In this document: piece by piece, positions 45,890 through 57,150 of the stretch | Position numbering within the stretch: position 1 is the first letter of the stretch | Layout: every line of letters begins with the position of its first letter | DNA from: Candolleomyces eurysporus | Lineage: Eukaryota > Basidiomycota > Agaricomycetes > Agaricales > Psathyrellaceae | Assembly (NCBI GenBank): GCA_027579435.1 | Contig: JANBPK010001058.1 | Span: 26,251 to 90,250, forward strand | DNA length: 64,000 bases | Direction of reading: 5' to 3' | Made by a program: the position numbers and the translations under genes | Notes under the pieces: model-generated | What the model was told of the DNA's origin: nothing | The model's database searches: none | The model's input: the letters and a program-made list of their open reading frames with translations, nothing else

Positions 45890-46432
45890 GGAGAACTAAG
45901 AGATATGGACGGATTTCTTCCCAGTGAAGCATCCCAGTCCATGAAGGGTGGAAGGTGAGTAGCAGCACCATGGTTAGCGTGTTACATAGACTCTCTCTCT
46001 GACACTGGTTCGTTTCCAGTACGTGGTCAACGGTACTATTCGTCTTGACGATACATGCAATCGCCACCCTACCAAGTCCTCCAGCCGGGGCTCGATTTCT
46101 GGCTCAAACTTCCCCGAAATTCCGATGTCGTTGCCTCACGATGTCTATTGCTTATCTGTCGTCCTCAAAAGCTTCTGTAGAGCGCGCCTGGCAGATAGTC
46201 GCTAAATACAAACAAGTAAGGTAGAGCCAGAGTTCATCGAGCAATTATATATTATACAGGATATAATAAAGACAAGTCAGAAACACAGGGGTCAGAGAAG
46301 GCAATGAGACTGGTACTGAAGAAATTGGAAGAATCTGTGGACGGCGATACTACTGTGGCATCGTCACTGGTTTCGACCCGAAGGGACCACCAAAGCAAGT
46401 TTCGCGGATATCGGCGCAGAAGGTTCATGGAG
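45890..46432. other. intergenic between convergent relic and motif gene
   Basis: No gene seen; conserved with 53308-53840 of copy B. Confidence 0.45.
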
Positions 46433-47582
46433 TCAGGTCGACTTCATGAGCTGAGCGGGCACATGTCCTGACCAACTGGGAACCCCTTTCCGCTCTCCTG
46501 CCGCGGAAGCGGTGCTAGCTGAGGTCGTGGCCTCCGGAGCGTAAGGAGGAGGAGGAGCGGTCGCTGTAGTTTCGGCCTTCTGGCCCTGCTGTACCGCCGT
46601 GTTCCTCTTCGTTTTTCTGCTTAGTACCTCGATCTCACGCTGCGGGTCCTGTAATCGTCGCTCGTCCTCCTCTGTGAGATAGTCTTGTTGGGCGCTCTGT
46701 CCCGCAGATGAGGTGGTCATCGCTGGGGCCGCCATCTCTTTCTGGTGCTCCGGTGGTGTTTGAAGGGGACGGGGTGCAAATTGGCTTTCGTTCCAAGGGG
46801 TGTCGCGCCTATCGTCAGCGGGAACGGGCTGAGGTACTTGAGCAGGAACCGGCCGCTGCTGTGCGGGGAAGGTGTTCATTTGGTCACCGGAAACGGCCCT
46901 CGTGGTTTGGTTTGTGTTGATGGAATTCCGGCCCAAGTTATCCTCAACCTGACTGGAATTGGCCTCCATTGCAGATGCTTCGGAAGGTCCGTTTGATGCA
47001 GGAGGTCTCAAGAGCAATTGGGTAAGCGCCTCTTGATTGTTTGTATAGGCTCCCGATAAGACGAGTTTCAGTTCATCAGAAATTTGACCAGCTTGGAAAA
47101 AGAGGTGTATTGATTCCAACGTAGAAACTTTGACTCGGCGAAAAGGCACTTACAACTAAACATTCTCTCCAAGACGCTCTGGCCTGAGGGATCGGAAGTC
47201 AATTCTCTGCGGCACTGGAGCTTTAGTGACCCTTGAGTGATATACGCACCAAAGTTCACGGTCGAATTTGTTCCAAAGGCCTGGGGTTGCTCAACCAGCG
47301 CATTATGCGTATTCTCAGAGGTAATCCGGGTCACTATTTCCACTTCACCCGTCCCGGGATCGACTCTCTCAAAAGATTCCTTTATCACGGGTTGTGCACC
47401 CGGAGAATCATCTAGCATACCCTACTTTGAGAATGGTAGAGACCAAGATTGGCATCCGGAGACCTACCCTGATAGACGACTCGTGCCCCCTTTCCAAAAG
47501 CCTGGGGCGCAATGGTAGGCGCGTTCCTCGTTTCCTTGTAGAAAATTTCTTTCACCGGTCGCGGGGTGGGGGCGGAAGACAT
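46433..47582 (-). CDS. two-motif protein of copy A, four exons, about 321 residues
   Basis: Exons 47582-47468, 47411-47250, 47183-47154 and 47091-46433 (966 nt), all introns phase 1. Exon 1 carries one motif (ETRNAPTIAPQAFGKGARVV), exon 2 another (ENTHNALVEQPQAFGTNSTV), each closed by a phase 1 donor. A 30-nt exon (SVLERMF) and a helical stretch (QISDELKLVLSGAYTNNQEA) follow. The long last exon is Asn/Gln/Pro/Ala-rich with an acidic-basic segment (TEEDERRLQDPQREIEVLSR) likely to form a coiled coil and a final Ala/Pro/Ser-rich part. No signal peptide. Function unknown. The copy B counterpart at 53841-54829 lacks about 60 residues including the coiled coil. Confidence 0.65.
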
Positions 47583-48302
47583 CGCTAGAGAAGCTTGTTG
47601 AAGTTCGTAGGCGGGGATAGATGTGTGCGTTGAGGATATGATTTGAGGGATAGTTCCAACAGCTTATATACCGAGGGACTTTGCTGTGGACAATAAAAGG
47701 TACTAGGGCGCCGGTCAATCTGAAGATCGACTCGGGGAAACACTTGAAAGCGAAGCTATGCCAACGAACCTTCCGAGATCGAACAAAAGCTCATTGTTCT
47801 TGTTCAGAGAGACGCCGCATTGGAGCAAACGCACTTCCGAATTGTTGCCCATATGATAACCTTGACACTTCACAAGCTTGCCAGCTCAATCGGTGAGGAC
47901 TACTTCCAGGTGGGCGCCTCTTAGCTGAGAGAGGTCTTGTCCCAATTCGAAAGCTGTGAATCCAAGTACGAGGGAAAAAGTTCTAAACAGCTTTCTCAGC
48001 GCTCTTGTGGGACCCAATGTGTCACGATCGTGATGGAATCGATTCGCGAACTCTGAATCTTTGGTCCTGAGTCCAAGTTTTGGGATGGGAATCCTGACTC
48101 AAACTCGAAGCCTGCCTGAGCCGGTGTGCCCATCTTTAGCAAGTTTGTATTGAAATTCATTGAATGACAGGCAGCACACAGGCGCATATGCACTTCATTG
48201 TCTTCACATTATACTAGGCACCCTGTTTTAACCCGGCTTTGACGGTGATCGTCTCGCCCACTTTTTCCACTCCTGCTTAGCTCCTCTACGATAGCTCCTC
48301 CC
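47583..48302. promoter_or_regulatory. divergent promoter region
   Basis: 720 bp between the 5' ends of the minus-strand gene at 47582 and the plus-strand gene at 48303. Highly conserved in copy B (54830-55561). No TATA box or gene was identified with confidence. Confidence 0.4.
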
Positions 48303-48898
48303 ATGTCTTCCAACATTGATATTAAATCCAACGACATATATAACGCACCACGCATCAATCCTCAATCCTTCAATGCGGGCAGGTATCGTAAATGCCTTCC
48401 ACTATTGCGGTTTGCTAGAAAGTGTTGATTACAGATAAAATCGACTACAGTTCCACTACCCATTATCCACCTGGTAGCGGGCCAGTTAGTCCTCAATTGA
48501 GTATAAATGGTGGAGGCAAGCATCCGACATGTCAATAAATTTCTATATTGTCACTAACCCTCCCGTTTCGAATGAGCAGGCGGGAATATTTTTCTGAGTT
48601 TCCACAACCACAACGGCGCCGGACAACACTTACCAGATGCACCAAAACCGCTACCTGAGCTTTCAGAACTCCCCCAGTACGACAAAAAACACGAGGCGAT
48701 TTCGAGCGGTCTTGACGATCGACTGGCCATGGCCATCGGTACCTTCACTATCGATGCATTTGATAGGCTGAATCCAGAGCCCTCGGGGGAGTAAAAGAAC
48801 TCATAGACTCGGTCGGACTACAACAATGTTTCATCTTCATGTTCAAGCCAGTACGCTACCCAGCCCGGCCGTATAAGGCAAAGCCAGCGAAATGTTAG
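48303..48898 (+). CDS. motif protein with LDDRLxxAIG module, copy A, three exons
   Basis: Exons 48303-48387, 48435-48509 and 48580 onward, introns phase 1. Exon 1 holds the motif SNDIYNAPRINPQSFNAG; exon 2 DYSSTTHYPPGSGPVSP; exon 3 a His/Asn-rich link, a Pro/Leu-rich spacer and the module HEAISSGLDDRLAMAIGTF with A-F-D-R-L-N-P-E. Compared with copy B there is one extra C after the module (near 48780), so instead of a short tail the frame runs on to a TAG near 48896-48898; the end coordinate is uncertain by a base or two. If the C is an assembly error the stop would be the TAA around 48793. Copy B has lost exons 1 and 2. Confidence 0.6.
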
Positions 48899-49356
48899 TT
48901 ACCACCGAAACTTCTATTTTGTCCGTTTGCGATCGGGAATGAGTCAACCTACTTTTTCTGTGCTACTGAAGCAGGAAATTTTATGACCACCGTGATGGGG
49001 GACCTACCATAAGAATAATTGCAAAACTCGTTCCGAGGCATACGTGGACACTAGTCGTCCTTGTTTTTGGCAGGCTTATCTCTTGTCTCAAGGACAATGA
49101 AGTGCCGTAGCAACAACGTTTCAAGCAACGAATGTTTCATTGAGTTACGTATCATTCCGAGAGTTCCCAAAAGTGGTTGTAATCATCTGGTGTTCGCAGA
49201 ATGTTCTCGAACAAAAGTGGTCCTCTCCGTCGAATCGCCGACTTCTACGCGTCCTGGAGTATTTAAGGAGCTAGATTAGGGCGCTCGCTATCTCCAACTT
49301 TCGAACGCCAAACCCCCTCCATCCTAGTACCCAGACAAACAGTCGACGGTCTGAGC
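48899..49356. other. intergenic with promoter of the two-motif gene
   Basis: Almost identical to 55940-56399 in copy B. A TATA-like TATTTAA lies at 49260-49266, about 95 nt upstream of the ATG at 49357. Confidence 0.5.
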
Positions 49357-50062
49357 ATGTCGGCCGCGAACCAATTACCCCCGGGGTCCGTTCATGTCAT
49401 TAGCAAGAACAGGAATGAGGGCGCACACATTCAACCACAGTGTGTCGGCGATAATACGACGCTCGACTACTGCCAAGGTTCGCACTTGCTAATTTCGAAT
49501 GGCACAAGTCTCACACAGTTTCATTCAAAAGGAGCTTCTGCCATGAGTAGAACCGGCTCATGGAGCGATGGCCCGGGAATGGGCACGGAGCCGCAGACCT
49601 GGGGAGCAGTGCGGTATGAGGCCGACGACAGAAATACCGGCGTGTTCATCCAACCCCAGACTTTCGGCAATAACTCAAATCTCAGGTATAGTAAGAGCGG
49701 TTTTTAAGTCATAGCGCAGCCTGCACTAGCTAATTTCGACAAAGACGATGTATGGCCGGAGTTAGCAGCGCTTAGGCCTGATCTGGATGTAGACGAAGGT
49801 AAAGAATTTCATTTGCTGTTGAGACCGCCCGATGTACTGATTTTGGGGATGCTAGACAGGGTTTGTGCCAGGCTTAGGGAGAGAATGGGGGAAACAGAAG
49901 CACGTATGTCACCCCCTGCTATAGTCAGTGGGTTATCTAATTATGCATAATCTAGGCCGACTCGCAAGATACGTCTCGCAGGCTTATCAAATATGGCAGA
50001 GAGCGTTGGCGCTTGTTGATGGTGCTCTGTCTACTGATAGACCGTTTGGTGGAGATAGATAA
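49357..50062 (+). CDS. two-motif protein, copy A, three exons, 199 residues
   Basis: Exons 49357-49690, 49745-49903 and 49956-50062 (600 nt); introns phase 1 with GTAAGA and GTATGT donors and CTAAT branch sites. Exon 1 contains two clear motif copies, KNRNEGAHIQPQCVGDNTTL and DDRNTGVFIQPQTFGNNSNL, separated by a Ser/Gly-rich link that includes a half copy (GTEPQTWGAVRYEA). Exons 2 and 3 encode a charged helical domain (MLDRVCARLRERMGETEARR, YVSQAYQIWQRALALVDGAL). No signal peptide. Near-identical to 56400-57105. Function unknown; this is the cleanest member for testing what the motif does. Confidence 0.72.
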
Positions 50063-50107
50063 CGCTAAATTCATATACATTCTGTACGATTTCCTCTGTC
50101 AAATTGA

Positions 50108-50380
50108 TTCTTCTCAGGCTTCAGCGAAGCCAGACAAAGCCGGTGGGCTTACTTTGCAGCTGCTTCTCCTGTAGACGAAGCCAGTGGAGGTCAGCACGGC
50201 TTTCTAAAGGGCTCCTGCAGGCTATTCGGAATCTTCCGTGATGGCCACCCTACGATCGGATCATGGGAGATTCCCAAAAAGGTTCCAGTTGCTGCCAAAA
50301 ACGACTGCGGCTATGCCTTTGTGGGTCCTTATTTATTCGCGGACCCCGCTGAGTTCGAAAACAAGGTTTGGTCCTATCGA
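50108..50380 (+). pseudogene. relic of an NmrA-like NAD(P)-binding protein, copy A
   Basis: A frame reads SRWAYFAAASPVDEASGG, GSWEIPKKVPVAAKNDCG and YLFADPAEFENKV. This resembles the C-terminal half of NmrA-type proteins, where a [IV]-x-A-x-x-D-[IV]-G segment is followed by a-a-L-x-D-P-x-x-F-x-G-K. The continuation after 50370 (LVLSTQKDSFAVVSAWELC) is in another frame and the Rossmann N-terminus is absent. Assignment is moderate; gene function is certainly lost. Confidence 0.4.
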
Positions 50381-50724
50381 CCCAGAAGGATTCGTTCGCG
50401 GTTGTCTCAGCTTGGGAGCTCTGCTTCCGGCGACTATCCTTCAGCGATTTTAAACACTAGTTATACATTCCTTTCTACACGAGATTCGAGTTTTCAGAAC
50501 AACGCAGCTCTCTTGCGTGGCCCGGGAGCGTTGACCCTGGCCAAACATGGTATTCCAAGTTCTGACTCGATTGCCAGGGATTCCGGACCAATTTTTCGGC
50601 CTAGTCAATGGTGGAGCCCCGATGCTGGAGAAAAACCGAAATGGTCAGCATGCCCTGAGGCAATGAACCGATTCCAGCAGTCAAGATCCCCCCTTGTTCT
50701 CCCTCCATCATTCCTCTGGCCAGC

Positions 50725-51234
50725 ATGAGCGACCGGTCCTCTGTAGCATCCTCTTCCTCGAACGGTACGAGCCCATCCGTGCAATCGGATACTCGCAACT
50801 CGTACTTCAACTCCATGCACTCTCAACACAACAGCTTTGGCTCTGGTATCTATCTTATTACTTGTCTTGCATAGTCTTCTCCCTCAACGTGTTACAGCAG
50901 GAGTTCAAATGAACTCGGGAGCTACCTTCGAAGGCAACTCGGTCCAGAATAACCACTACCACATTCAAACTACCGGTCAGTATCAGCAGTCAAACATGGT
51001 CAGACTGGCCGAGCTACTCATACTGTACTAGGTACCGTTAGTCTTACGACAAGTCCATTGGCCACTTCCCCTTCCTCTACACTGCGCCCCTTCTCCCCTC
51101 CACCTATAGAAGATACACATCCACCCATCGGTCTCGATCATGAAGCAGTTTCGAGCGAATTGGACGCCAGACTTACCAAGGCGATCGGGGGATTCTCAAG
51201 CAATGCATTCTCTCGCCTCGACCCTAATCAGTAG
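50725..51234 (+). CDS. Ser/Asn-rich motif protein with LDARLTKAIG module, copy A, three exons, 133 residues
   Basis: Exons 50725-50845, 50898-50975 and 51032-51234 (402 nt), both introns phase 1. Exon 1 is Ser/Asn/Gln-rich (SVASSSSNGTSPSVQS). Exon 2 is a divergent motif copy (GATFEGNSVQNNHYHIQTT). Exon 3 has a Ser/Pro linker and the module HEAVSSELDARLTKAIGGFS with A-F-S-R-L-D-P-N-Q at the end. Same layout as 2283-3043 and 4765-5523. Both tandem copies are open. Function unknown. Confidence 0.72.
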
Positions 51235-52337
51235 GAAGGGATTGATCAAGCAATGGTTGGTTGGGATATCGACGTTGTTTTTCGGCTTTACGTAGTTCCT
51301 GTCTTTGTACTTAATATCTATGATACTGGTCTTTACAACGCAGTCAGAGCAACATTATCTTGTGTCTACAGTGCTGGGAATTGAGCAAGCTTAGCTGATG
51401 TGTGCGAGCAACTCCCGGGCGTTCCACCCTTTCCACGAACCATCATGTCCCCACCGTTCGACCACCACTTCTCTTCTGTTGCTCGCATTTCCCTTCGTCT
51501 CCTTCGGCCTACCAAGCAATCTGCCACTGCCTCTGCCGGGTGAACCCTCGGTTATTCGCTGCCGTCTCTTCGACCAATTTACTTAAGCCTTCCGCCCCTG
51601 CCGCCGTTCTCCAGCGTCGAGCTACAGTTCGCCAGCTCTCTCGATCGTGAGGTGTCCTGGGTCCGAATAAACGGAATTTAGACAAATGGTAAGTCTCCCG
51701 GCGTCGATTCCGAAAGCCTGACGTCGACCGTTGAATTTGCCCAGCCCTTTAGGTCGACCCCCGCTCGATCGTGTCCCGCAGCCACTGGCCGCCTACTACC
51801 ACTCGAACAGCCGCAATACACCTCAAATGGAGCCTACCAAGCACTGGCCAGCTCACCTCTGGCGCGATGGACTAGCCGCTGTCCTGGTGGTCTGCTGCGT
51901 CGCCTCCACTCCTCCAATTCTCCACCGAGTGCCACGGTATCCTCCAGAAAACGATAAGTAACACTGACAAAGTTCACTTTACAACGGAAAATTTAATCTT
52001 GGGATGCTTTGTTCTCAAGCTCAAAGAATTCAAGAAGCCAGTCGTTGCTGGAAGAGTTGGTTTCCCGGGAAGAATCGAATGAAGGCGAGCCTGGTGGAAC
52101 GAGGGGTGGTGCAAGTCAACCCTCAAAATCCTCTCAAATCCAGATCCAACAACGTATGTCCATTGTGTCTCTCAATATCATGGTAGCCTCTTCAGCTAAC
52201 ATTTGAAATCAGTTTATTCAGGGATTCCAGTCCTACGAACCGCTCTCAAAAGTTTCCATCCAACGCTTTCCATGCCATCACCAAATCGAACCGGGTTTGC
52301 TTTGACACTGGGTCCGACAGCCACAACCCGACTCACA
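51235..52337. other. distal part of tandem unit copy A
   Basis: Short frames (MSPPFDHHFSSVARISLRLL at 51446; SSVELQFASSLDREVSWVR near 51614) have counterparts in copy B but are broken differently, so they are probably gene relics. 52100-52330 repeats, in diverged form, the sequence at 45350-45560. Confidence 0.4.
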
Positions 52338-52733
52338 ATACTCTCAGTCGACACCGCCGTCCAAAAACGAACGATCGAACGCAAGCTACCTAGCCGCAGG
52401 TCTATGAAAATATGCGACGATTTCGTGATGAAAAAGGAAATCCGGCCACGTCTGACAAGGGCCCTCATGCGTATTCCACCGTGTCAAGCAGAGGCGGGGT
52501 ATTGCAGGGTCCTACTACCACTCGATCCCCGCTAAACCCATGACCGACTACACCCCCATTGCATTGCGCATTAGCAGCCACCCTGGTCGTCTATGCAGCG
52601 TCACCCCCGTTCCTACACTTCTTCCGACCGAAGTTTGACGCCTTCTCCAGAAGACGATGAACCACATTCACTGAAATAACTATACGACTGAAATTCACCT
52701 TGAGGGGCAGGCCTCACAAGCTCGATAGAACCA

Positions 52734-53307
52734 ATGTGTCACTCACTTCCTGAAGAATGGGCTTTGGGAGGTGTTGAGGAGAGGAAGGGCTGGTTGCAAG
52801 TCAACCCTCGAAATCTCTCCAATCCCACAACGTGCGTGCTTTCTCCCTCAATATTATGGCAGCCTCTTCAGCTAACATATGAAATTAGTCTAGAAAGGGA
52901 CTCTGATTCTACGAATCGCTCTCATAGCTTTCCATCCCATATTTTTCCATCCCATCGTCAAATTCGAACCTCGTTCGCTTTGGCACTGGTCTGATGGCCA
53001 GCCAATTCCACCGAACCTGGCCACCTCCGCCTTCGTCAGCACCAATGCACCTATACTCGACAGCTTCGTCCTCGAGGTCCTATTCGCGCACAAACTTCAC
53101 GCGCTGAGCACACTTGAAGGTTATCATGGGGGTCGGAGTGGCAACCCACAACAGTTCCAGCCACCTCTCTCCCCTGATTCCTGTTCTTGTGCTCAGGTGA
53201 CTTTCTCGAGTGAAAACCCATATCTCGAACTCGAGACAGCGGGGGAAGACCTCAACAGACGGCTGCTCGAAGCCATTGGTCCGCCAGGAATGTATTCAGT
53301 CGTTTGA
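52734..53307 (+). pseudogene. motif/module gene, copy B, damaged 5' half
   Basis: The 3' part is one open frame with a motif-like EGYHGGRSGNPQQFQP and a module remnant AGEDLNRRLLEAIG ending at TGA 53305-53307. The frame that starts at ATG 52734 is shifted by one extra base near 52945 relative to copy A and stops at 52994, so the two halves are not joined unless another start or splice is used. Best read as a decaying member; copy A is broken in the other half. Confidence 0.45.
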
Positions 53308-53840
53308 CTGCTTGAGGAGAACTGAAAGATATGGACGGATTTCTTCCCAGTGAAGCATCCCAGTCCATGAAGGGTGGAAGGTGAGTAGCAGCACCATGGC
53401 TAGCGTGCTACATAGACTCTCTCTCTGACACTGGTTCGTTTCCAGTACGTGGTCAACGGTACTATTTGTGTCAACGATACATGCAGTCGCCACCCTACAA
53501 AGTCCTCTAGCTGGGGCTCGATTTCTGACTCAAACTTCCCCGAAATTTCGATGTCGTTGCCTCACGATATCTATTGCTTATCTGTTGTTCTCAAAAGCTT
53601 CTGTGGAGCGCGTGTGGCAGATAGTCGCTAAATACAAGCAAGGTAGAGCCAGAGTTCATCGATCAATTATGTATTGTACAGGATATAATAAAGACACGTC
53701 AGAAACACAGGGGTTAGAGAAGGCAATGAGACTGGTACTGAAGAAATTGGAAGAAATTAGAAGAAACTGTGCACGGCGATACCACTGTGGCATCGTCACA
53801 AAGCAAGCCTCGCCGATATCGGCGCAGAAGGTTCATGAAG

Positions 53841-54829
53841 TCAACCTGACTTCATGAGCTGGGCGGGCACATGTTCTGACCAACTGGGAACCCCTTTCCG
53901 CTCTACTGCCGCGGAAGCGGTGCTAGCTGAGGTCGTGGCCTCCGGAGCGTAAGGAGGAGGAGGAGCAGTCGCTGTAGTTTTAGCCTTCTGACCCTGCTGT
54001 ACCGCCGTGTTCCGGGGATGCGGTAAGAATTGGGGCTCGTTCCAAGGGGTGTCGTGCCTATCGTCAGCGGGACCGGGCTGAGGTGCTTGAGCAGGAACCG
54101 GCTGCTGCTGTGCGGGGAAGCTGTTCATTTGGTCACCGGAAACGGCCCTCGTGGTTTGGTTCGTGTTGATGGAATTCTGGCCCAAGTTACCCTCAACCTG
54201 ACTGGAATTGGCCTCCGTTGCAGATGCTTCGGAACGTCCATTTGATGCAGGAGGTTTCAAGAGCAATTGGGTAAGAGCCTCTTGATTGTTTGCATAGGCC
54301 CCCGATAAGACGAGTTTCAGTTCATTAGAGATTTGACCAGCTTGGAAAAAGAGGTATTGATTCCGACGTAAAAACTTTGACTCGGCGGAAAGGCACTTAC
54401 AACTAAACATTCTCTCCAAGACACTCTCGCCTGAGGGACCGGAAGTCAATTCTCTGCGGCACCGGAGCTTGATTAACCCTTGAGTGATATACGCACCAAA
54501 TTTCACAGTCGAATTTGTTCCAAAGGCCTGGGGTTGCTCAACCAGCGCGTTATGCGTATTCTCATAGGTAATCCGGGTCACTATTTCCACTTCACCCGTC
54601 CCGGGATCGACTTTCTCGAAAGATTCCTTTATCCCGGGTTGTGCACCCGAAGAATCATCTAGCATACCCTACTTTGAGAATGGTAGAGACCAAGATTGAG
54701 ATCCGGAGACCTACCCTGATAGACGACTCGTGCCCCCTTTCCAAAAGCCTGGGGCGCAATGGTAGGCGCGTTCCTCGTTTCCTTGTAGACAATTTCTTTC
54801 ACCGGTCGCGGGGTGGGGGCGGAAGACAT
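53841..54829 (-). CDS. two-motif protein of copy B, coiled-coil region deleted
   Basis: Counterpart of 46433-47582. Exon 1 from 54829; then a single open frame from 54665 to 53841 that stays open through the positions of introns 2 and 3, because both have lengths divisible by three and no stops. Motif copies are kept (ENTYNALVEQPQAFGTNST-like: ENTHNALVEQPQAFG after T-Y). The segment around TEEDERRLQDPQREIEVL is deleted in frame. Both spliced and unspliced products would be open, unlike copy A. Confidence 0.6.
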
Positions 54830-55561
54830 TGCTAGAGAAGCTTGTCGAAGTTCGTAGGCGGGGATAGATGTGTGCGTTGAGGATATGATTTGAGGGATAG
54901 TTCCAACAGCTTATATACCGAGGGACTTTGCTGTGGACAATAACTGGTACTAGGGCGCCAATCAATCTGAAGATCGACTCGGGGAAACACTTGAAAGCGA
55001 AGCTATGCCAACGAACCTTCCGAGATCGAACAAAAGCTCATTGTTCTTGTTCAGAGAGACGACGCATTGGAGCAAATACACTTCCGAATTGTTGCCCATA
55101 TGATAACCTTGACACTTCACAAGCTTGCCTACTTGCCAACTCAATCGGTGAGAACGACTTCCAGGTGCGGCGCCTCCTAGCTGAGAGCGGTCCCTGTCCC
55201 AATCCGAAAGCTGTGGGTCCAAGAACGAGGGTTCAGAAAAGTTTTCTAAACAGCTTCTCGGCGACACTCTTGTGCGTCCCAATGTGTCGCGATCGTGATG
55301 GGATCGATTCACGGACTCTGTATCTTTGGTCCTGAGTCCAAGTCTTGGGATGGAAATCCTGACCCAAACTCGAAGCTTGAGCTGGTGCCCATCTTTAGGA
55401 AGTTTGTATTGAAAGTGATTGGATGACAGGCAGCACACAGGCGCATATGCACTTCGTTGTCTTCACATTCTACCAGGCACCCTGTTTTAACCCGGCTTTG
55501 ACAGTGATCGTCTCGCCCACTTTTTCCACTCCCGCTTAGCTCCTCTACGATAGCTCCTCCC
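54830..55561. promoter_or_regulatory. divergent promoter region of copy B
   Basis: Counterpart of 47583-48302 with small indels; no additional gene. Confidence 0.4.
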
Positions 55562-55849
55562 ATGTCTTCCAACGTTGATATTTTTCTATATTGTCACTAA
55601 CCCTCCCGTTTCGAATGAGCAGGCGGGAATATTTTTCCGAGTTTCCACAACCACAACGGCGCCGGACAACACTCACCAGATGCACCAAAACCGCTACCTG
55701 AGCTTCCAGAACTCCCCCAGTACGACAAAAACCACGAGGCGATTTCGAGCGATCTTGACGATCGACTGGCCAAGGCCATCGGTACCTTCACTATCGATGC
55801 ATTTAATAAGCTGAATCTAGAGCCCTCGGGGGAGCAAAAGAACTCATAG
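55562..55849 (+). pseudogene. truncated counterpart of the 48303 gene
   Basis: The ATG and five following codons are joined directly to the end of intron 2 by a deletion, so the frame stops after 12 codons. The module exon itself is open (HEAISSDLDDRLAKAIGTF and onward to TAG 55847-55849), so decay is recent. Confidence 0.7.
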
Positions 55850-56302
55850 ACTCGGTCGTACTACAACAATGGTTCATCTTCATGTTCAAGCCAGTACGCT
55901 ACCCAGCTCGGCCGTATAAGGCAAAGCCAGCGAAATGTTAGTTACCGCCGAAACCTTTATTTTGTCCGTTTGCGATCGGGAATGAGTCAACCGACTTTTT
56001 CTGTGCTACTGAAGCAGGAAATTTTATGACCACCGTGATGGGGGACCTACCATAAGAATAATTGCAAAACTCGTTCCGAGGCATACGTGGACACTAGTCG
56101 TCCTTGTTTTTGGCAGGCTTATCTCTTGTCTCAAGGACAATGAAGTGCCGTAGCAACAACGTTTCAAGCAACGAATGTTTCATTGAGTTACGTATCATTC
56201 CGAGAGTTCCCAAAAGTGGTTGTAATCATCTGGTGTTCGCAGAATGTTCTCGAATAAAAGTGGTCCTCTCCGTCGAATCGCCGACTTCTACGCGTCCTGG
56301 AG

Positions 56303-56309
56303 TATTTAA
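56303..56309 (+). promoter_or_regulatory. TATA-like box of two-motif gene, copy B
   Basis: TATTTAA about 95 nt upstream of ATG 56400, identical to 49260-49266 in copy A. Confidence 0.4.
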
Positions 56310-56399
56310 GGAGCTAGATTAGGGCGCTCGCTATCTCCAACTTTCGAACGCCAAACCCCCTCCATCCTAGTACCCAGACAAACAGTCGACGGTCTGAGC

Positions 56400-57105
56400 A
56401 TGTCGGCCGCGAACCAATTACCCCCGGGGTCCGTTCATGTCATTAGCAAGAACAGGAATGAGGGCGCACACATTCAACCACAGTGTGTCGGCGATAATAC
56501 GACGCTCGACTACTGCCAAGGTTCGCACTTGCTAATTTCGAATGGCACAAGTCTCACACAGTTTCATTCAAAAGGAGCTTCTGCCATGAGTAGAACCGGC
56601 TCATGGAGCGATGGCCCAGGAATGGGCACGGAGCCGCAGACCTGGGGAGCAGTGCGGTATGAGGCCGACGACAGAAATACCGGCGTGTTCATCCAACCCC
56701 AGACTTTCGGCAATAACTCAAATCTCAAGTATAGTAAGAGCGGTTTTTAAGTCATAGCGCAGCCTGCACTAGCTAATTTCGAAAAAGACGATGTATGGCC
56801 GGAGTTAGCAGCGCTTAGGCCTGATCTGGATGTAGACGAAGGTAAAGAATGTCATTTGCTGTTGAGACAGTCCGATGTACTGATTTTGGGGATGCTAGAC
56901 AGGGTTTGTGCCAGGCTTAGGGAGAGAATGGGGGAAACAGAAGCACGTATGTCACCCCCTGCTATAGTCAGTGGGTTATCTAATTATGCATAATCTAGGC
57001 CGACTCGCAAGATACGTCTCGCAGGCTTATCAAATATGGCAGAGAGCGTTGGCGCTTGTTGATGGTGCTCTGTCTACTGATAGACCGTTTGGTGGAGATA
57101 GATAA
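56400..57105 (+). CDS. two-motif protein, copy B, 199 residues
   Basis: Same three exons, splice sites and motif copies as 49357-50062. Only a handful of differences, among them Arg to Lys just before the first splice site and changes in the second exon (F-H-L-L-L-R-P-P versus C-H-L-L-L-R-Q-S). Conservation of both copies with open frames suggests that the protein is still used, or that the copies were recently homogenised. Confidence 0.7.
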
Positions 57106-57150
57106 CGCTAAATTCATATACATTCTGTACGATTCCCTCTGTCAAATTGA

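Larger units (their letters stand above)
44889..52337 (+). repeat. tandem unit copy A, about 7.45 kb
   Basis: Starts at atactctcagtcgacacc and is followed head to tail by copy B, which starts with the same word at 52338. The same genes in the same order are found in both: module-gene relic, minus-strand motif gene, plus-strand module gene, two-motif gene, oxidoreductase relic, and another module gene. Divergence is uneven: several percent over 44.9-48.8 kb, around one percent over 48.8-51.2 kb, and clearly higher over 51.2-52.3 kb (by eye). Confidence 0.85.

Noticed and set aside
46604..46996. Plus-strand frames opposite the copy A motif gene
   Set aside because: They are mirror frames of the repetitive minus-strand exon 4, which has motif context and splice support.
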